The notes beneath the pieces were generated by a model. The model had not been told where the DNA came from, did no database searches, and saw nothing but the letters and a program-made list of their open reading frames with translations. DNA of 64,000 nucleotides, taken from contig NC_060259.1 of assembly GCF_921293095.1 (NCBI RefSeq), forward strand, positions 42,823,812 through 42,887,811, written 5' to 3'. This DNA comes from Ischnura elegans. Its lineage: Eukaryota; Arthropoda; Insecta; Odonata; Coenagrionidae. The stretch's first letter is position 1, and the number at the start of each line of letters is the position of its first letter. Shown here piece after piece: positions 32,990 to 42,769 of the stretch. The translations under genes and the position numbers were made by a program.

Positions 32990-33250
32990 AAACTGACTCT
33001 TTGAGAGTCACTTGATACTTAAATTCAGTGCTTTTCTCTCCGCGGCGTTTACCTGTCTCGCGAGTGAGGAGGAAGGCGATACCTCTCCCCGCATCTGCAG
33101 TTACTCCGACGGCGACCAAAGCCTTCATCGGAAGGGCCCTTCGGGCACCGGTCTTTCTGGGGCCACCTCCTCGGTCTCCCCGTTGAGGAGTAGTACGAAT
33201 CTTGATCCCAAGAATAGCATCCAGGAACTCCGCGCGGCCCAACTCGTTTT
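32990..33250. other. GC-rich block with an unassigned open frame
   Basis: A 108-codon minus-strand frame (33242-32916) and an 89-codon plus-strand frame (33012-33281) cover the same GC-rich stretch. The minus frame is basic and contains KALVAVGVTADAGRGIAFLL. I do not recognise it. There are no supported splice partners. It could be an orphan exon, a decayed element or chance. Confidence 0.2.
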
Positions 33251-33774
33251 TAAAAGCATCGTTTTTTACGTGAGAGAATGAAAAATGAGATCTATACTAC
33301 TGGACGGCTATAAAAATGCCTGACCGTTTAGGGATCAGATTCCCTTTTAAAAAGCGTTGGTAAAGCATTGTGTCCGAAGGCATATTTGTGTATCCTAATA
33401 TGAAGTAGTTCGACATCTATTCCTGTATAGTAAGGATATCATCATGGAATGTACCTACTTAAAAAATAAAAAGTATGCGTACTTATACTGACACAACATC
33501 AAAACGTCTTTGGATGCAACATTTCTCGCTATATATGTTATAATATTTTGCATATAATATAGTTAATTTTTCAAAGGCAAACCGCGTTGATTTTGAGGTA
33601 ACCACTAAAATCTGTCAAATTACTTGAAGTTTAATTAAACCATTCAAAATATTTGGCATAGCAGTAAGGATGCACCCTCTGTGATTGTACCGTATGGACG
33701 TTTGGATGGGTAAGGATACATCTCACCTCAGACTTAGTAGGGGGCGAGTGAAATTCACACTTTCAGGAAGGGGA

Positions 33775-33895
33775 ACTAGTTCCGTTCCCTTAGCAACCTC
33801 GCACTCGAAGGATTATTTAGTGAGAAGGCCGAAGGCTTCATCTAGCATCCTCCTACCAGCATACCAACGTTCTACCCATTGAGCCATCACGCTCC
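33775..33895 (-). repeat. tRNA-derived SINE head
   Basis: On the minus strand from 33895 the sequence GTGATGGCTCAATGGGTAGA is an excellent polymerase III A box (TRGYNNARNNGG). About 75 nt later comes the B-box-like CCTTCGAGTGCGAGG. A full cloverleaf could not be drawn, so it is called a SINE and not a tRNA gene. Confidence 0.5.
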
Positions 33896-34106
33896 CAAAA
33901 AAATATTATAAATGTTTTAGCTATCCAATTAACCTAAATGACTGTGTAGCTTGGTATCTTAGGAGTCTAAGGGCCGAATCTCTTCGTCAGATGTCTTGAA
34001 GAAATGTTGCGCCCAAAGGCGTTTTTATATTTATTTATTTAATGACACATAGCAAATAGATCAATTGCCAGTAATTTCCAGTTAAAATATAAAGCCTGTA
34101 CTATGA

Positions 34107-34402
34107 CATAAGGTGATTTAGGGGGGAGCACGGGCGCACACCCTCCCCCATAACACTTAACACTTAAAAACTTAAAATTAAGTAAACTTAAAAAATAGAC
34201 GTGATTTAAAAAACTAATATTCATAAATGTTATACTTAATATAAAAAGTATTAATATTTACATATTTATAACTTTTATATTAAAATTAAGAGCATATTAA
34301 GTAGAGTTATTCTTGCGTGTAGCTTTCAATCCTAAATATGAGACGATCGTTTGCCTGTCAGACCCTGTTGCCCACCCACAAAAAATCCTGGATCCACCCT
34401 TG
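34107..34402. mobile_element. hAT-type MITE, family GGCGGAT (copy 1), 296 bp
   Basis: The left end CATAAGGTGATTTAGGGGGG and the right end read inward CAAGGGTGGATCCAGGATTT are inverted repeats. The flanking octamers TACTATGA (34099-34106) and TGCTATGA (34403-34410) match at seven of eight positions, the 8-bp duplication expected for hAT. The right part (CGTTTGCCTGTCAGACCCT) is shared with 42226-42763 and 51002-51519. Confidence 0.8.
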
Positions 34403-34885
34403 TGCTATGATTACATTATTAGGCAAAATATAAAGCTACTTATACTTTTTCCTTTAAGAAGAAAACAGTTTGAAGGGATAAATATATGAATAACAATATT
34501 CTGAATATAAACAGCGTGAAGCACAAATCCAGAGAAAAGATGACGAAAGTCACAATGGAAATTAGAAAGAAAATCCGAAGTTTCACACCAAAAGAAGTCA
34601 ATCGCTGTAATGAGAGGCTATCCTTACTTCCAATTTGCGACACCAGAAGTTTTTTGAGAGCTCCTTCTCAAAGCTATTTGCTGTTTTTGTAAAGGCTTTA
34701 TGAGTTTATTTTTGGTAGTGAGTTATGTTGTACATCTAATTGTAAGTACGAATACTTTTAATTTTTTAGGTACATTCTATTACCATCTCCTAACCATGGA
34801 GGCATTACCGAGTTGCGCTACCAGGACGTTTAGGTATACCTTGATCCCCCCGCATAATAACCTCTCCCCCCCGAACCCTATACCA

Positions 34886-35250
34886 CTTAGTCCCAGTCAG
34901 GCCGCATTTTTACCCTCTGATTTTCTGGCCTTTTCCATCTACCACAGCACCGTTGTCCTTGTCCTTTTCCTATTATATGTTCCATTTCATTTCTTTGCCT
35001 CTGTGTGAATTTATTTGTATGTTTGCGCTTAAGGCGACGAGTGCATATAGAGCACCCGGCCGGCAACCGGGAGGTTCTAGGTTCGAGTCCCAGTCAGGCC
35101 GCATTTTTACCCTCTGATTTCTGGCTTTTTCCATCTACCACAGCACCGTTGTCCTCGTCCTTTTTCCATTTTATATTCCTATCCCTATCTTTCCTTCCCT
35201 ATAAATTTATTTGTATGCTTGCCCTTAAGGTGCCGTTGAATAATGATACT
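34886..35250 (+). repeat. Tandem pair of tRNA-derived SINEs
   Basis: Copy 2 (about 35031-35250) has a tRNA-like head: GAGTGCATATAGAGCACCCG, then CCGGCAACCGGGAGG and the B box GGTTCGAGTCCCAGTC. The body follows (CAGGCCGCATTTTTACCCTC, TTTTTCCATCTACCACAGCA) and ends TTTATTTGTATGCTTGCCCT. Copy 1 (34886-35030) is the same body without the head. Its tail, TTTATTTGTATGTTTGCGCT, runs straight into copy 2. Confidence 0.8.
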
Positions 35251-35559
35251 ATAATAATTTTTACGCAGACATTTATCATCTGAATTGGAACGCCATCCCA
35301 TAGGAAAAATACCTATGCCTCCTTTATTAAATCAACCTATCCTTATCCCGCTGGTTTAAAAAATATGCTTTAAATTACACACAAAGTTCTACCCTTTTTC
35401 GTCTGGTTTTAAGACTACGCGTTAAATTAGTCACAAAAGTCGTTAAAATGTTATCGTTACTTAAAAAATCAAGCATTTGCTAAAACTTCTCTGGCGGTGG
35501 AAGATGAAAACAAGAAATATTCGTCGGGTTTATTAAGTGCGTAATGTAAGTAAGTGTAC

Positions 35560-35801
35560 CACTGGCGTAAAGAGGAATATGCTTTGGGGGGATGGTAGGG
35601 ACTGAGGGCGACTCCTCCCCCAGGCAACGGGGGTTCCGGGAAAAGTTTTGTAAAATGACACACATGGAAATAAATTTACATCATTTTGGCACTTAAAATT
35701 TAACGCTAAGCAGATGCAGTCATTCTATATCAAAACGTGGCAATAGTTTTAAATATTTTTTATTTCTCTGAGGCTTTGGGGGGATCACAGTTACGCCACT
35801 G
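35560..35801. mobile_element. hAT-type MITE, 242 bp, perfect 8-bp target duplication
   Basis: AAGTGTAC occurs exactly at 35552-35559 and 35802-35809. The ends are CACTGGCGTAAAG and, read inward from the right, CAGTGGCGTAACTGTG. CAGTGGCG is a classical hAT terminus; the left end carries one G-to-C change. No coding capacity. Confidence 0.9.
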
Positions 35802-35814
35802 AAGTGTACCTTTA

Positions 35815-37170
35815 ATTAAGTCATCCTAAGCACAATTCAAATGAATAATTAATCATTTTGCAAGCAGTTTGAAGGGATAAAGCAATGATAGACATATTTG
35901 ATGTTTCCCAAAGCTGATTTATCATGATCATTAGCTAATTTTTACTTGGAAAATCCTTCCAATCACTAATAAATTCCAGATTAGACAGTGTTAAAGTTTG
36001 GTCACGAATTTAAAAAGCAGAATGTCTCAGAATGTTTTGAAACTGGTTAGACTAGCAAATATTTTGCAGATGGAGTGAATTTCATGGAGTAGCATCCCTC
36101 TTCCTCCAAAAATATTATGTGGGTTAAGGTCTGGAGGCGCTCTGAACATTCACTTGGACAACTAATTTGTTTCTTGCTTTTAGTCCAGGGATAAGTCCTA
36201 GTAATGTAAGTTTTAAGTTAACCTTTAAACTGTACAGCTTCACTCCTATAACAACCTCAACGAAGAAATAAAATTGAAATTACTACATATATTTTTTAAT
36301 TACAAGAACGTCTAAGAAGATAGCACCTGTATTATACTTCTATTTCATTTCTCTGGTAGCTAGAAAAACACTTGTAATTGAGAAGAATATCGTACGGATA
36401 GTAAAACAATCACACTTCATTTGCGATATCCGCAAACTAAAATTTCAGGAACTAGATTTAACAAAAATACGCGAATTCTAATCAGCCACAGTCTGTACCA
36501 AAACAGATATACAGCAAGTACCTGAAAGCTATGAAGCGAAAGAGCCAAAACTGTAATGATAATTTCATATTCACACATTGAACTGACTCATAGCTGCTGG
36601 AGAGCGGCAATTATAATATTTTTCGTTCTCCAAGATTGCAGCACATTTTTCTTATCGGGACGTTAAGGAAAGGAAAAAATATCAAAAAATGTATCACTTG
36701 AAATCATGTGTTAATTATTTTATTGGTAAAAATAAATCATTATTAACATTTGTACATTTGGTTTAAATAAATTTTAAGTAAAACTAGAATATTCATTTGG
36801 AAACTCACATCAAATTGAGTTCTGTACACTCATATAGTTATATCTAATAAATATTCAAAATCTGGGGAAAAAATTCTTTCGGAGGCAATAATCAATATTA
36901 CGCGTGCAAGTTGGACGGAATACGTCAACTCTAAAACGGGAAGCGTAATAAGTATTGCATATTCACGTGCAACCACTTCGAGGCTATGTAAACATATCAC
37001 AGTACAATTTGTCGACACCCATCCAGCGACTCTGGATCATCTCAGTACACCGGAATTGTGGAGCACAACAAAACAGCATCCTACCGGAGACAACTGTCAG
37101 CGCCAATTTTGGCGGTATCACTAGAGTACGTAGTTATTAGTTATCACAATTAGTTCAAAAGCTTTGGAAA
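35815..37170. other. Intergenic DNA downstream of the atonal-like gene
   Basis: AT-rich; no coding region recognised. Minus-strand AATAAA-type signals (TTTATT on plus) near 36720 are the nearest obvious polyadenylation candidates for the atonal-like gene, but this would imply a long 3' UTR. Confidence 0.3.
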
Positions 37171-37178
37171 CATATTAA

Positions 37179-37393
37179 CCTCCTCAGTCCCGGGACATAT
37201 GCTGTTTTTGGTATGCATTTTATGTTTTCTGGCTAATTAGATTTTAACAAAGCACATTAGCGATTTATGTGTTTATGTATGACGCTGTCATATGTCAGGA
37301 AGCACTGAACAATTTGGAATAACGACATTACACTTTGCCAAGCGGTAAAAACATTCAAACGTCGAATTATTGTTTACACCAGGACCGAGGGGG
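37179..37393. mobile_element. piggyBac-type MITE, 215 bp, beside the atonal-like gene
   Basis: TTAA at 37175-37178 and 37394-37397 flank the inverted ends CCTCCTCAGTCCCGG and (read inward) CCCCCTCGGTCCTGG. The right edge lies 110 bp from the stop codon of the atonal-like gene, so it probably falls within or next to its 3' UTR. Confidence 0.8.
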
Positions 37394-37503
37394 TTAATTT
37401 ACGCCTTCTTTTCGCTCACTTGAAGGCTGGCGAACGATTGTGTTTTTGGCAAAAATAGTTTGAATCTGATCCGTGCACATTTCACTCGCGCGTCACGTCC
37501 TTT

Positions 37504-38079
37504 TCAGTTAATCAACTCGCACAGGGCGTTGATGTAGCTCTGCGCCATTTGCAGCGTTTCGTACTTGGAGAGCTGCCGGTCGTTGCCTAGCGACGGCAAA
37601 ACGGTCCTCAGCCGATCGAAGGCGTTGTTGAGGTTCTGCATCCTCCGCCGCTCCCGCGCGTTCGCCGCCAGCCTCCGTCGCTTCATGAGCACGGGGCTGA
37701 CCGCCTTGGAGGAGCGGTTCGCACGGCTCGCGCCCCTCCGGCCGCACCCGCAACCCTCCCCGCACCTCGCACCCGTCTCGCTGTCCGATCCGTCGCTGCT
37801 CTTCTCCGCGCCTCCCTCGCTCGTGGACCAACCGCAACCCGCGCCGCACTCCTGCTTCACGGACGAGGGAAAGTCTGGGGCGTACGACTCCGGTGTTGGG
37901 GAACGCGGCTCCTGGGTGCTGTCGGGGCTGGGCGTGTGGCACCCGTCCGATAGCTGCCCTTGGCACTTCACCCTGAGGGCGGGTGCGGTCGCGGGGGTGT
38001 AAGCGGGAGCGGCGTAGGAAGCTGCCGTCTCCGTCTCACCCTCCCCGCACATGTAGATGCAGCGGAATATCTCGGCCAT
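37504..38079 (-). CDS. ato: Atonal-family proneural bHLH transcription factor (single exon, 191 aa)
   Basis: A nuclear transcription factor. Atonal proteins heterodimerise with Daughterless/E-proteins, bind E-boxes (CANNTG), and specify photoreceptor and chordotonal sense-organ precursors in insects. The C-terminal bHLH spans about residues 132-190. The basic region has [15 protein letters not shown], with Asn140, Glu143 and Arg144 positioned for DNA contact. Helix 1 is [15 protein letters not shown], the loop GNDRQL, and helix 2 [25 protein letters not shown] and GNDRQLSK are Atonal-type, as opposed to the Amos- or Cato-type variants MNSLN and ...DRRLSK. The protein stops one residue after helix 2, as Atonal does. 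The N-terminal 130 residues are low complexity (Ser/Pro, then Cys/Gly such as GAGCGW and CGEGCGCG). The opening EIFRCIY supports this start codon. No intron is needed. It is shorter than dipteran Atonal. Orthology to ato (versus a lineage-specific paralogue) is inferred. Confidence 0.93.
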   Translation of the reverse strand: MAEIFRCIYMCGEGETETAASYAAPAYTPATAPALRVKCQGQLSDGCHTPSPDSTQEPRSPTPESYAPDFPSSVKQECGAGCGWSTSEGGAEKSSDGSDSETGARCGEGCGCGRRGASRANRSSKAVSPVLMKRRRLAANARERRRMQNLNNAFDRLRTVLPSLGNDRQLSKYETLQMAQSYINALCELIN

Positions 38080-38205
38080 CGGGGTGGCGTCGACTCAAAT
38101 TTTTCGGCGGTAACAAAAGTCCTCTTTTCGGATATTGTCGTGGTGAACGTTCACTATGGCTGCTCCAACTTTGGGAGAGTGCTTCCCCTCCCGAGCTAAT
38201 CGGTG

Positions 38206-38303
38206 ACTGTTGTCCGGAGGACGGTGTCTCTTGGTTTTTAAGGAGAGCACGTTGTGTCGGGGTGGGGGGCCGAGGGCTGTGCGGGCGCGTGCCCTCGGCC
38301 AAT
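38206..38303 (-). promoter_or_regulatory. Candidate core promoter of the atonal-like gene
   Basis: On the minus strand, an ATTGG/CCAAT box (38299-38303) is followed by a TATA-like CCTTAAAAACC (38233-38243). An initiator-like ACAGTC lies around 38206-38210, about 33 nt after the TATA-like box. This would give a 5' UTR of about 130 nt before the ATG at 38079. The region is GC-rich, continuing the composition of the coding exon. A CAATTG E-box lies further upstream at 38411-38416. Confidence 0.4.
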
Positions 38304-38459
38304 CGGGGCCCGCCCGCAAGTCACGAGGTCGCTGGGTGAAGGATGAATGGGTTGTTGAGAAGGGATGGGGTGGATTTGCATCGACACACGAGAAAAATTC
38401 TCGCCCCGGCAATTGTTGGTGCATCGATATAATTTTTAGTTTGGATAACCCTAGCCGGT

Positions 38460-40100
38460 TGCATATTCCGGTGTTCGTTGTAGTTTTATTATTTTAAGTA
38501 CTGCTTCAGTCATTCAACCGATATAGCTGATTGACTATCGGGACAATTTTTTTTAATGTTGTTTAATAGATCTATTGATATTTGCTTGTTTCGCAAACAC
38601 CCAAAAGGTAGATCGATAGCTATAATTTAGGTTTATTAAAGAATTATATACCACTAATGCATAAGGAATGGGAGTTTTTGCTGAAAATACTAGAAAATTT
38701 TGGCATTTATTTGCCGTTTTTTTTGTAGCTCCTTGAGGCAGTGCCAACGCATACATTTTACCTGTTAGTAATTGTATATCAGATACATGCACGTCACTCG
38801 ATGAAACTGAAAAGCTGTGACTCAACTTTTAAAAAGACGTGGAACAAATTCTTTCCAAAATTGAAGTTTATAACCGATGCTTGGCTTACTGTTATATGCG
38901 TATTATTAGGCCATCCCCTTGTTAATTTCTTTCTTGAACCGTGTTCGAATTTTTTGGTTTATTCATAAAATTTCTAAACATGTAATGTTTCCTCATTCTT
39001 TTCGTAAAATTTGGTTCTCTTGTTTCTAATGAGTTGCTACAATTGAGGAAGGAAATGGAGCCCAGTTTTCGTGGCTGAGAAATGCTATAGAACGTTTTCG
39101 CAAAATGTGGTTGTCTGATTATACTTGCAGTAAAAAGGATCCAGACTTATAATTTTGGAAGACCATTTGTAAGTTACTGAATTTTTCGGCAGATGTGGTA
39201 GTAATAATTTCAGCTTTGTATACAGTACTATTTATATTTTCTAAACAATGTCACCCCAAAAACTTTCGGCACAACTAATCAAGTTCCAAGCATACACATC
39301 AAAATAATGCTAATCGCAGCCGAACAGTATTTTATCAAGAAAAATTGATTGCCCATGAATTGATGATTTTTACGCCCCCGCTTAATGAAAAAAGAGAGCG
39401 AAAAATAAGCGTTTAATTCCAAGCTGAGAGTCGCTACAATGTTGCACTTTCTCCCGTGTCTTAATGTTTTTAGTGGTTTCAGCAGACCCCAATTCTCTTT
39501 TAATTTTGATACATTGCGACACAATTTTGCAAACCTTCATTACATCCTATAAAAGCCTCATTGGAATTAAAGTAATATCTAGAAGAGGTTTACCTGCCTT
39601 CATAAATTATTTCAAATGGATGCAATTATGTTTAATCCATAAATTATGTTTAACCTACATAGGTTAACGATTAATAGGGCTAGCGGAATATGAAAACACT
39701 AAATTAAGCCTTCGATTTAATTGGACTATCACTGCCTAAAAGTCGTGATTTAATGACCATGTTATTTTCTATGATCAGTTTGAAATGGTTTATTATTTCA
39801 ATTCTAATGAAATATAATACAAAAGCGTTGCAAAAATAGTGCATTTTGTTAAAATAAGCGTTAAAATGGCAGGAGCAATTTTCGGACTCAGCCTAAGGCA
39901 TTTCTGCTTTATCTACGAAAGAAATAGTATCTTAGGTGATCCTTGAAAGAGGAAATAGGATAGTTAATTTCCGCCTTTTGGCTTTAAAATCGTAATCAGA
40001 TCAGGTTCTTCTCCTGGAAAATATCTTGATCTACCAAATGTTCCCAGTCTTACGAAATTTATTAAGTCAACCTTTTGCGGAGAGATGTCTTGGAACAACA
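38460..40100. other. Upstream intergenic DNA, nothing recognised
   Basis: AT-rich and unique by eye. It lies directly upstream of the atonal-like promoter and is the natural place for its enhancers, but no site cluster could be supported by reading alone. Confidence 0.4.
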
Positions 40101-40104
40101 TAGA

Positions 40105-40552
40105 TAATGATCAACAAAGATATCGTATTGCCGAAAAAATTTTATTATAACAGCTTACTAATGTGCTTCGATTGCTACACCATCATCATCAAATGTGCCT
40201 GATGATTGTACGATAAATCCATAGAGAAAATTTTTCATGACCGGGATTCGAATCTGGAACTCCCAATTTCTGGTCGAGTGCTTTAGCCATTTAAGCTACC
40301 GAGTCTTCATACTCTCCTGCGGACTATACTTGATCCCGGGGATCCGGGTTCGAATCCCGGGCAAGGGGAATTATTTTTTCTCTGTGGATTTTGCGCACAA
40401 TTTATTAATATCGGGTGACTCCGTAAAAGTTATCACCTTGGCTGGTCCCGGTATACTTAAAGTACCTGATGATGATTGTGTAACAGTCGAAACACGTGTA
40501 CTAAGCTGTTATAATAAAACTAGCGAGCAATACGTTATCTCCGTTGATCATT
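40105..40552. repeat. Head-to-head inverted dimer of a tRNA-derived SINE
   Basis: Minus copy (40310 down to about 40105): tRNA-like head with A box TAGCTTAAATGGCTAAAGC and B box GATTCGAATCCC, then TTTCTCTATGGATTTATCG, and the tail AAGCTGTTATAATAAAA and CAATACGATATC. Plus copy (about 40311-40552): B box GGGTTCGAATCCC, then TTTTTTCTCTGTGGATTTTG, GGTGACTCC, AGTTATCACC, and the tail AAGCTGTTATAATAAAACTA and CAATACGTTATC. The two copies meet at their heads. A truncated relative lies at 9975-10090. Confidence 0.85.
40465..40500 (+). other. Hammerhead-like stem-loop motif in a SINE tail
   Basis: CTGATGA, one extra T, stem GATTG-TGTAA-CAGTC (5 pairs with one G-U), GAAA, then the palindrome CACGTGT. 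The order matches the hammerhead core CUGAUGA-stem II-GAAA-stem III, except for the one-base insertion after CTGATGA. Related motifs are at 8485-8513, 23845-23874 (minus), 56911-56950, 57651-57686 (minus), 57741-57775 and 57911-57946. Confidence 0.4.
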
Positions 40553-40561
40553 AAAAAATTT

Positions 40562-41000
40562 AGTTTATATCGCTTGTGCTTAAAGGCATTCAATGGCAAC
40601 CATGGTAGCGAAAAACTGGTACCATAATAAGCTTTATAGCGATCGATGCATATCACTAAGTACCTGAGCATAATTGATTGAAATCATTCACCTCAATAGA
40701 TGATAGAATAAAAATCTTAGAAATGGCTTGCAGAATTAACATCTTTAAGACATTAATTTCTTCCCCAGTAATCAGGACTTATATTTAATACCTACTTGGT
40801 ATATTGAATCCATGAGCCTCTGTTCCCGCTTTGGTGAATGCATTTCGTTTATGAATATTTTCTCCTCTTCCAATGTGTGGTTGGCCTACAAAAGTCATTT
40901 CGAGTCTGCATCGTTTTCAAATACTCTCGTGTTTTGTTTCCCTATTGGGTTCATTTATGGTATTGCAGTCTTAGGATGGGAATAATGCCACCATTCCTTC
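40562..41000 (-). repeat. Dispersed repeat (copy 1), possible decayed ORF
   Basis: Aligns over about 430 bp with 46372-46800 in the same orientation, at about 80% identity by eye. Landmarks include AAGGCATTCAATG, TTTATAGCGATCGATGCAT, AAATGGCTTGCAG, TCTTCCCCAGTAATCAGGAC and TTCATTTATGGTATTGCAGT. On the minus strand the two copies share a coding-like frame (VFEN.ADSK, ANHTLEEEKIF here), with stops in this copy. No family recognised. Confidence 0.75.
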
Positions 41001-41009
41001 CTATTACAT

Positions 41010-42220
41010 GCCAATTATCTGAAGTCCATGCGGTTCTTCGTTATGACCTTCTTCGTCTGTTTATATTTGAGGGCATTACTTATAAGCATCAATTATGAAT
41101 GACATTTTCCATGTTTTGAAGACGGTTATTGCAGATGGCAAGACTTCCAAAATTCTAGAAAGAGGTCAGCAGGATATTATGTCCAATAAATCGCAATAAA
41201 AATCTATTGTAATTCAAAATACTTCAGATAGGAATAAATAGTATATTCCTCTTATTCCTGTTCAATCGTCTCATGTAAATCAATTCTCTGATGATATCTC
41301 GTTGCTTTTCAAGCCTAACAATCAAAGTTGACTTTTTGTCATCAGAATAGCTTTTGCGGTGGTTCTTGCGATCAATAATAAATGTTGTTAGAACCCTTCT
41401 TTCTTGGTCACACTTCTATTACAATAACCATAAATTTCACTTCTCGCTCAGCATGATCATTAGCCTCCCTCAAAATTTGAACTTTCCTTTCTCTTCTGGT
41501 GTAGTCTTTCCCCTTCTTTCAAAACATTGGGGGAACATTGAAAAAGAGAGTATCGATATTGAGGCTTGGATATCTCTCACCTAATGTGCTCTTGTCATTC
41601 TGCACCAAATTAGCGAAACCATTGGTGCAGCAAGAGTTTTGCCATTTTGGTGATATGGGAAATCAATGTGCATAATTCCATTGCTAATAATGGGCATATT
41701 GATATGTAATCTTTCGATAAGGAATATAATTAATATTGATTTCTTTGTGGTTCCCGTCGAGTGAGTTGACTTTGATGAACTATAGTTTCGTCTCCATGAC
41801 TCGATTCACGAGACGGATTCGGGTATCTTTTTGCATTTCCGTGACATGGCGTCGCGGAAACCTTGGCAGAAACTGGTATGGATTATACTAAACGGGTACA
41901 GTGCTTAACGAAGTATCAGGTTTTAAATCGCAGAGAAATCTGTTATGTTTTACTTATCACGGTAAAACTGAGTTTTCGAAACTCTCCTCAATCTCTCATT
42001 TGGTGATAACCATTATTTTGGTATTTATGAATAACAAAACTAGTATTTTCTTCGCTCTACATATGTATGCACTGCACGCTTGATCGGAACTTAAACCAGG
42101 TGATATAATTTTACTTAATTGAGCATCGTTTGCCTTCGCAATGGGAAATAATGCTCCATTTATTTCGAGAAAAATCACGCTCTGTCATACTACTTTGAGG
42201 TGCACTGCATAATACTGTTT
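41010..42220. other. Intergenic DNA, nothing recognised
   Basis: AT-rich; only short open frames without domains. Confidence 0.5.
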
Positions 42221-42225
42221 ACCCT

Positions 42226-42763
42226 CATAGGCGGATTTAGAAGGGGGCATACATCCCCCTCACAGACGCTTAAAAATTAGACAAGATTTTTAACACAGTC
42301 TCGTTATCATTACGCTCGCTTGTGTAATCAGTAAAAGAATTGATTATAGAGGGCTCTTAAAAAGCTTTTCTTTCGCTTGTAAATTCAAGTATCAAAAGTT
42401 AGATCCCTAGTAAAATAAAAACGGTAGCGTACCAAGATGGTACAACGCAAAAGTTAGAAAATCATTACGGTGGCAGAGAGCATGTTATGCATACATGAAA
42501 ATAATCCGTTCTGATTTATCCGTTATTGATCGCGAGTTAATTAGAAAAAATAAACTGTATAAATAAAACATGAAAGAAAACTGTCGTTATTATACATGTT
42601 ACTTATTAATATTTTCATATTAGTAACGTTTATATTACAACAAAGATTATATTTTGTACAGTAATTACTGTGTGTTGTTCTTAATCCCAAATATGTTTAC
42701 GACCGTTTATCTGTCAGACCCTTGTGCCGCCCCCCCCCCGGAAAAATCCTGTATCCGCCCTTG
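42226..42763. mobile_element. hAT-type non-autonomous element, family GGCGGAT (copy 2)
   Basis: The left end CATAGGCGGATTTAGAAGGG and the right end read inward CAAGGGCGGATACAGGATTT are inverted repeats. Internal strings (CAGACGCTTAAAAA.TAGACA, ATCAAAAGTTA, ATCTGTCAGACCCTTGTG) are shared with 51002-51519. No convincing 8-bp duplication remains. Confidence 0.7.
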
Positions 42764-42769
42764 CGTGCA

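Noticed and set aside
33820-33895. Possible tRNA gene on the minus strand
   Set aside because: Good A box but no complete cloverleaf; better explained as a SINE head.
37508-38002. Open frames of 145-152 codons overlapping the atonal-like gene in other frames
   Set aside because: They are shadows of the real gene in GC-rich sequence. Only the 191-codon minus-strand frame encodes a recognisable bHLH domain.
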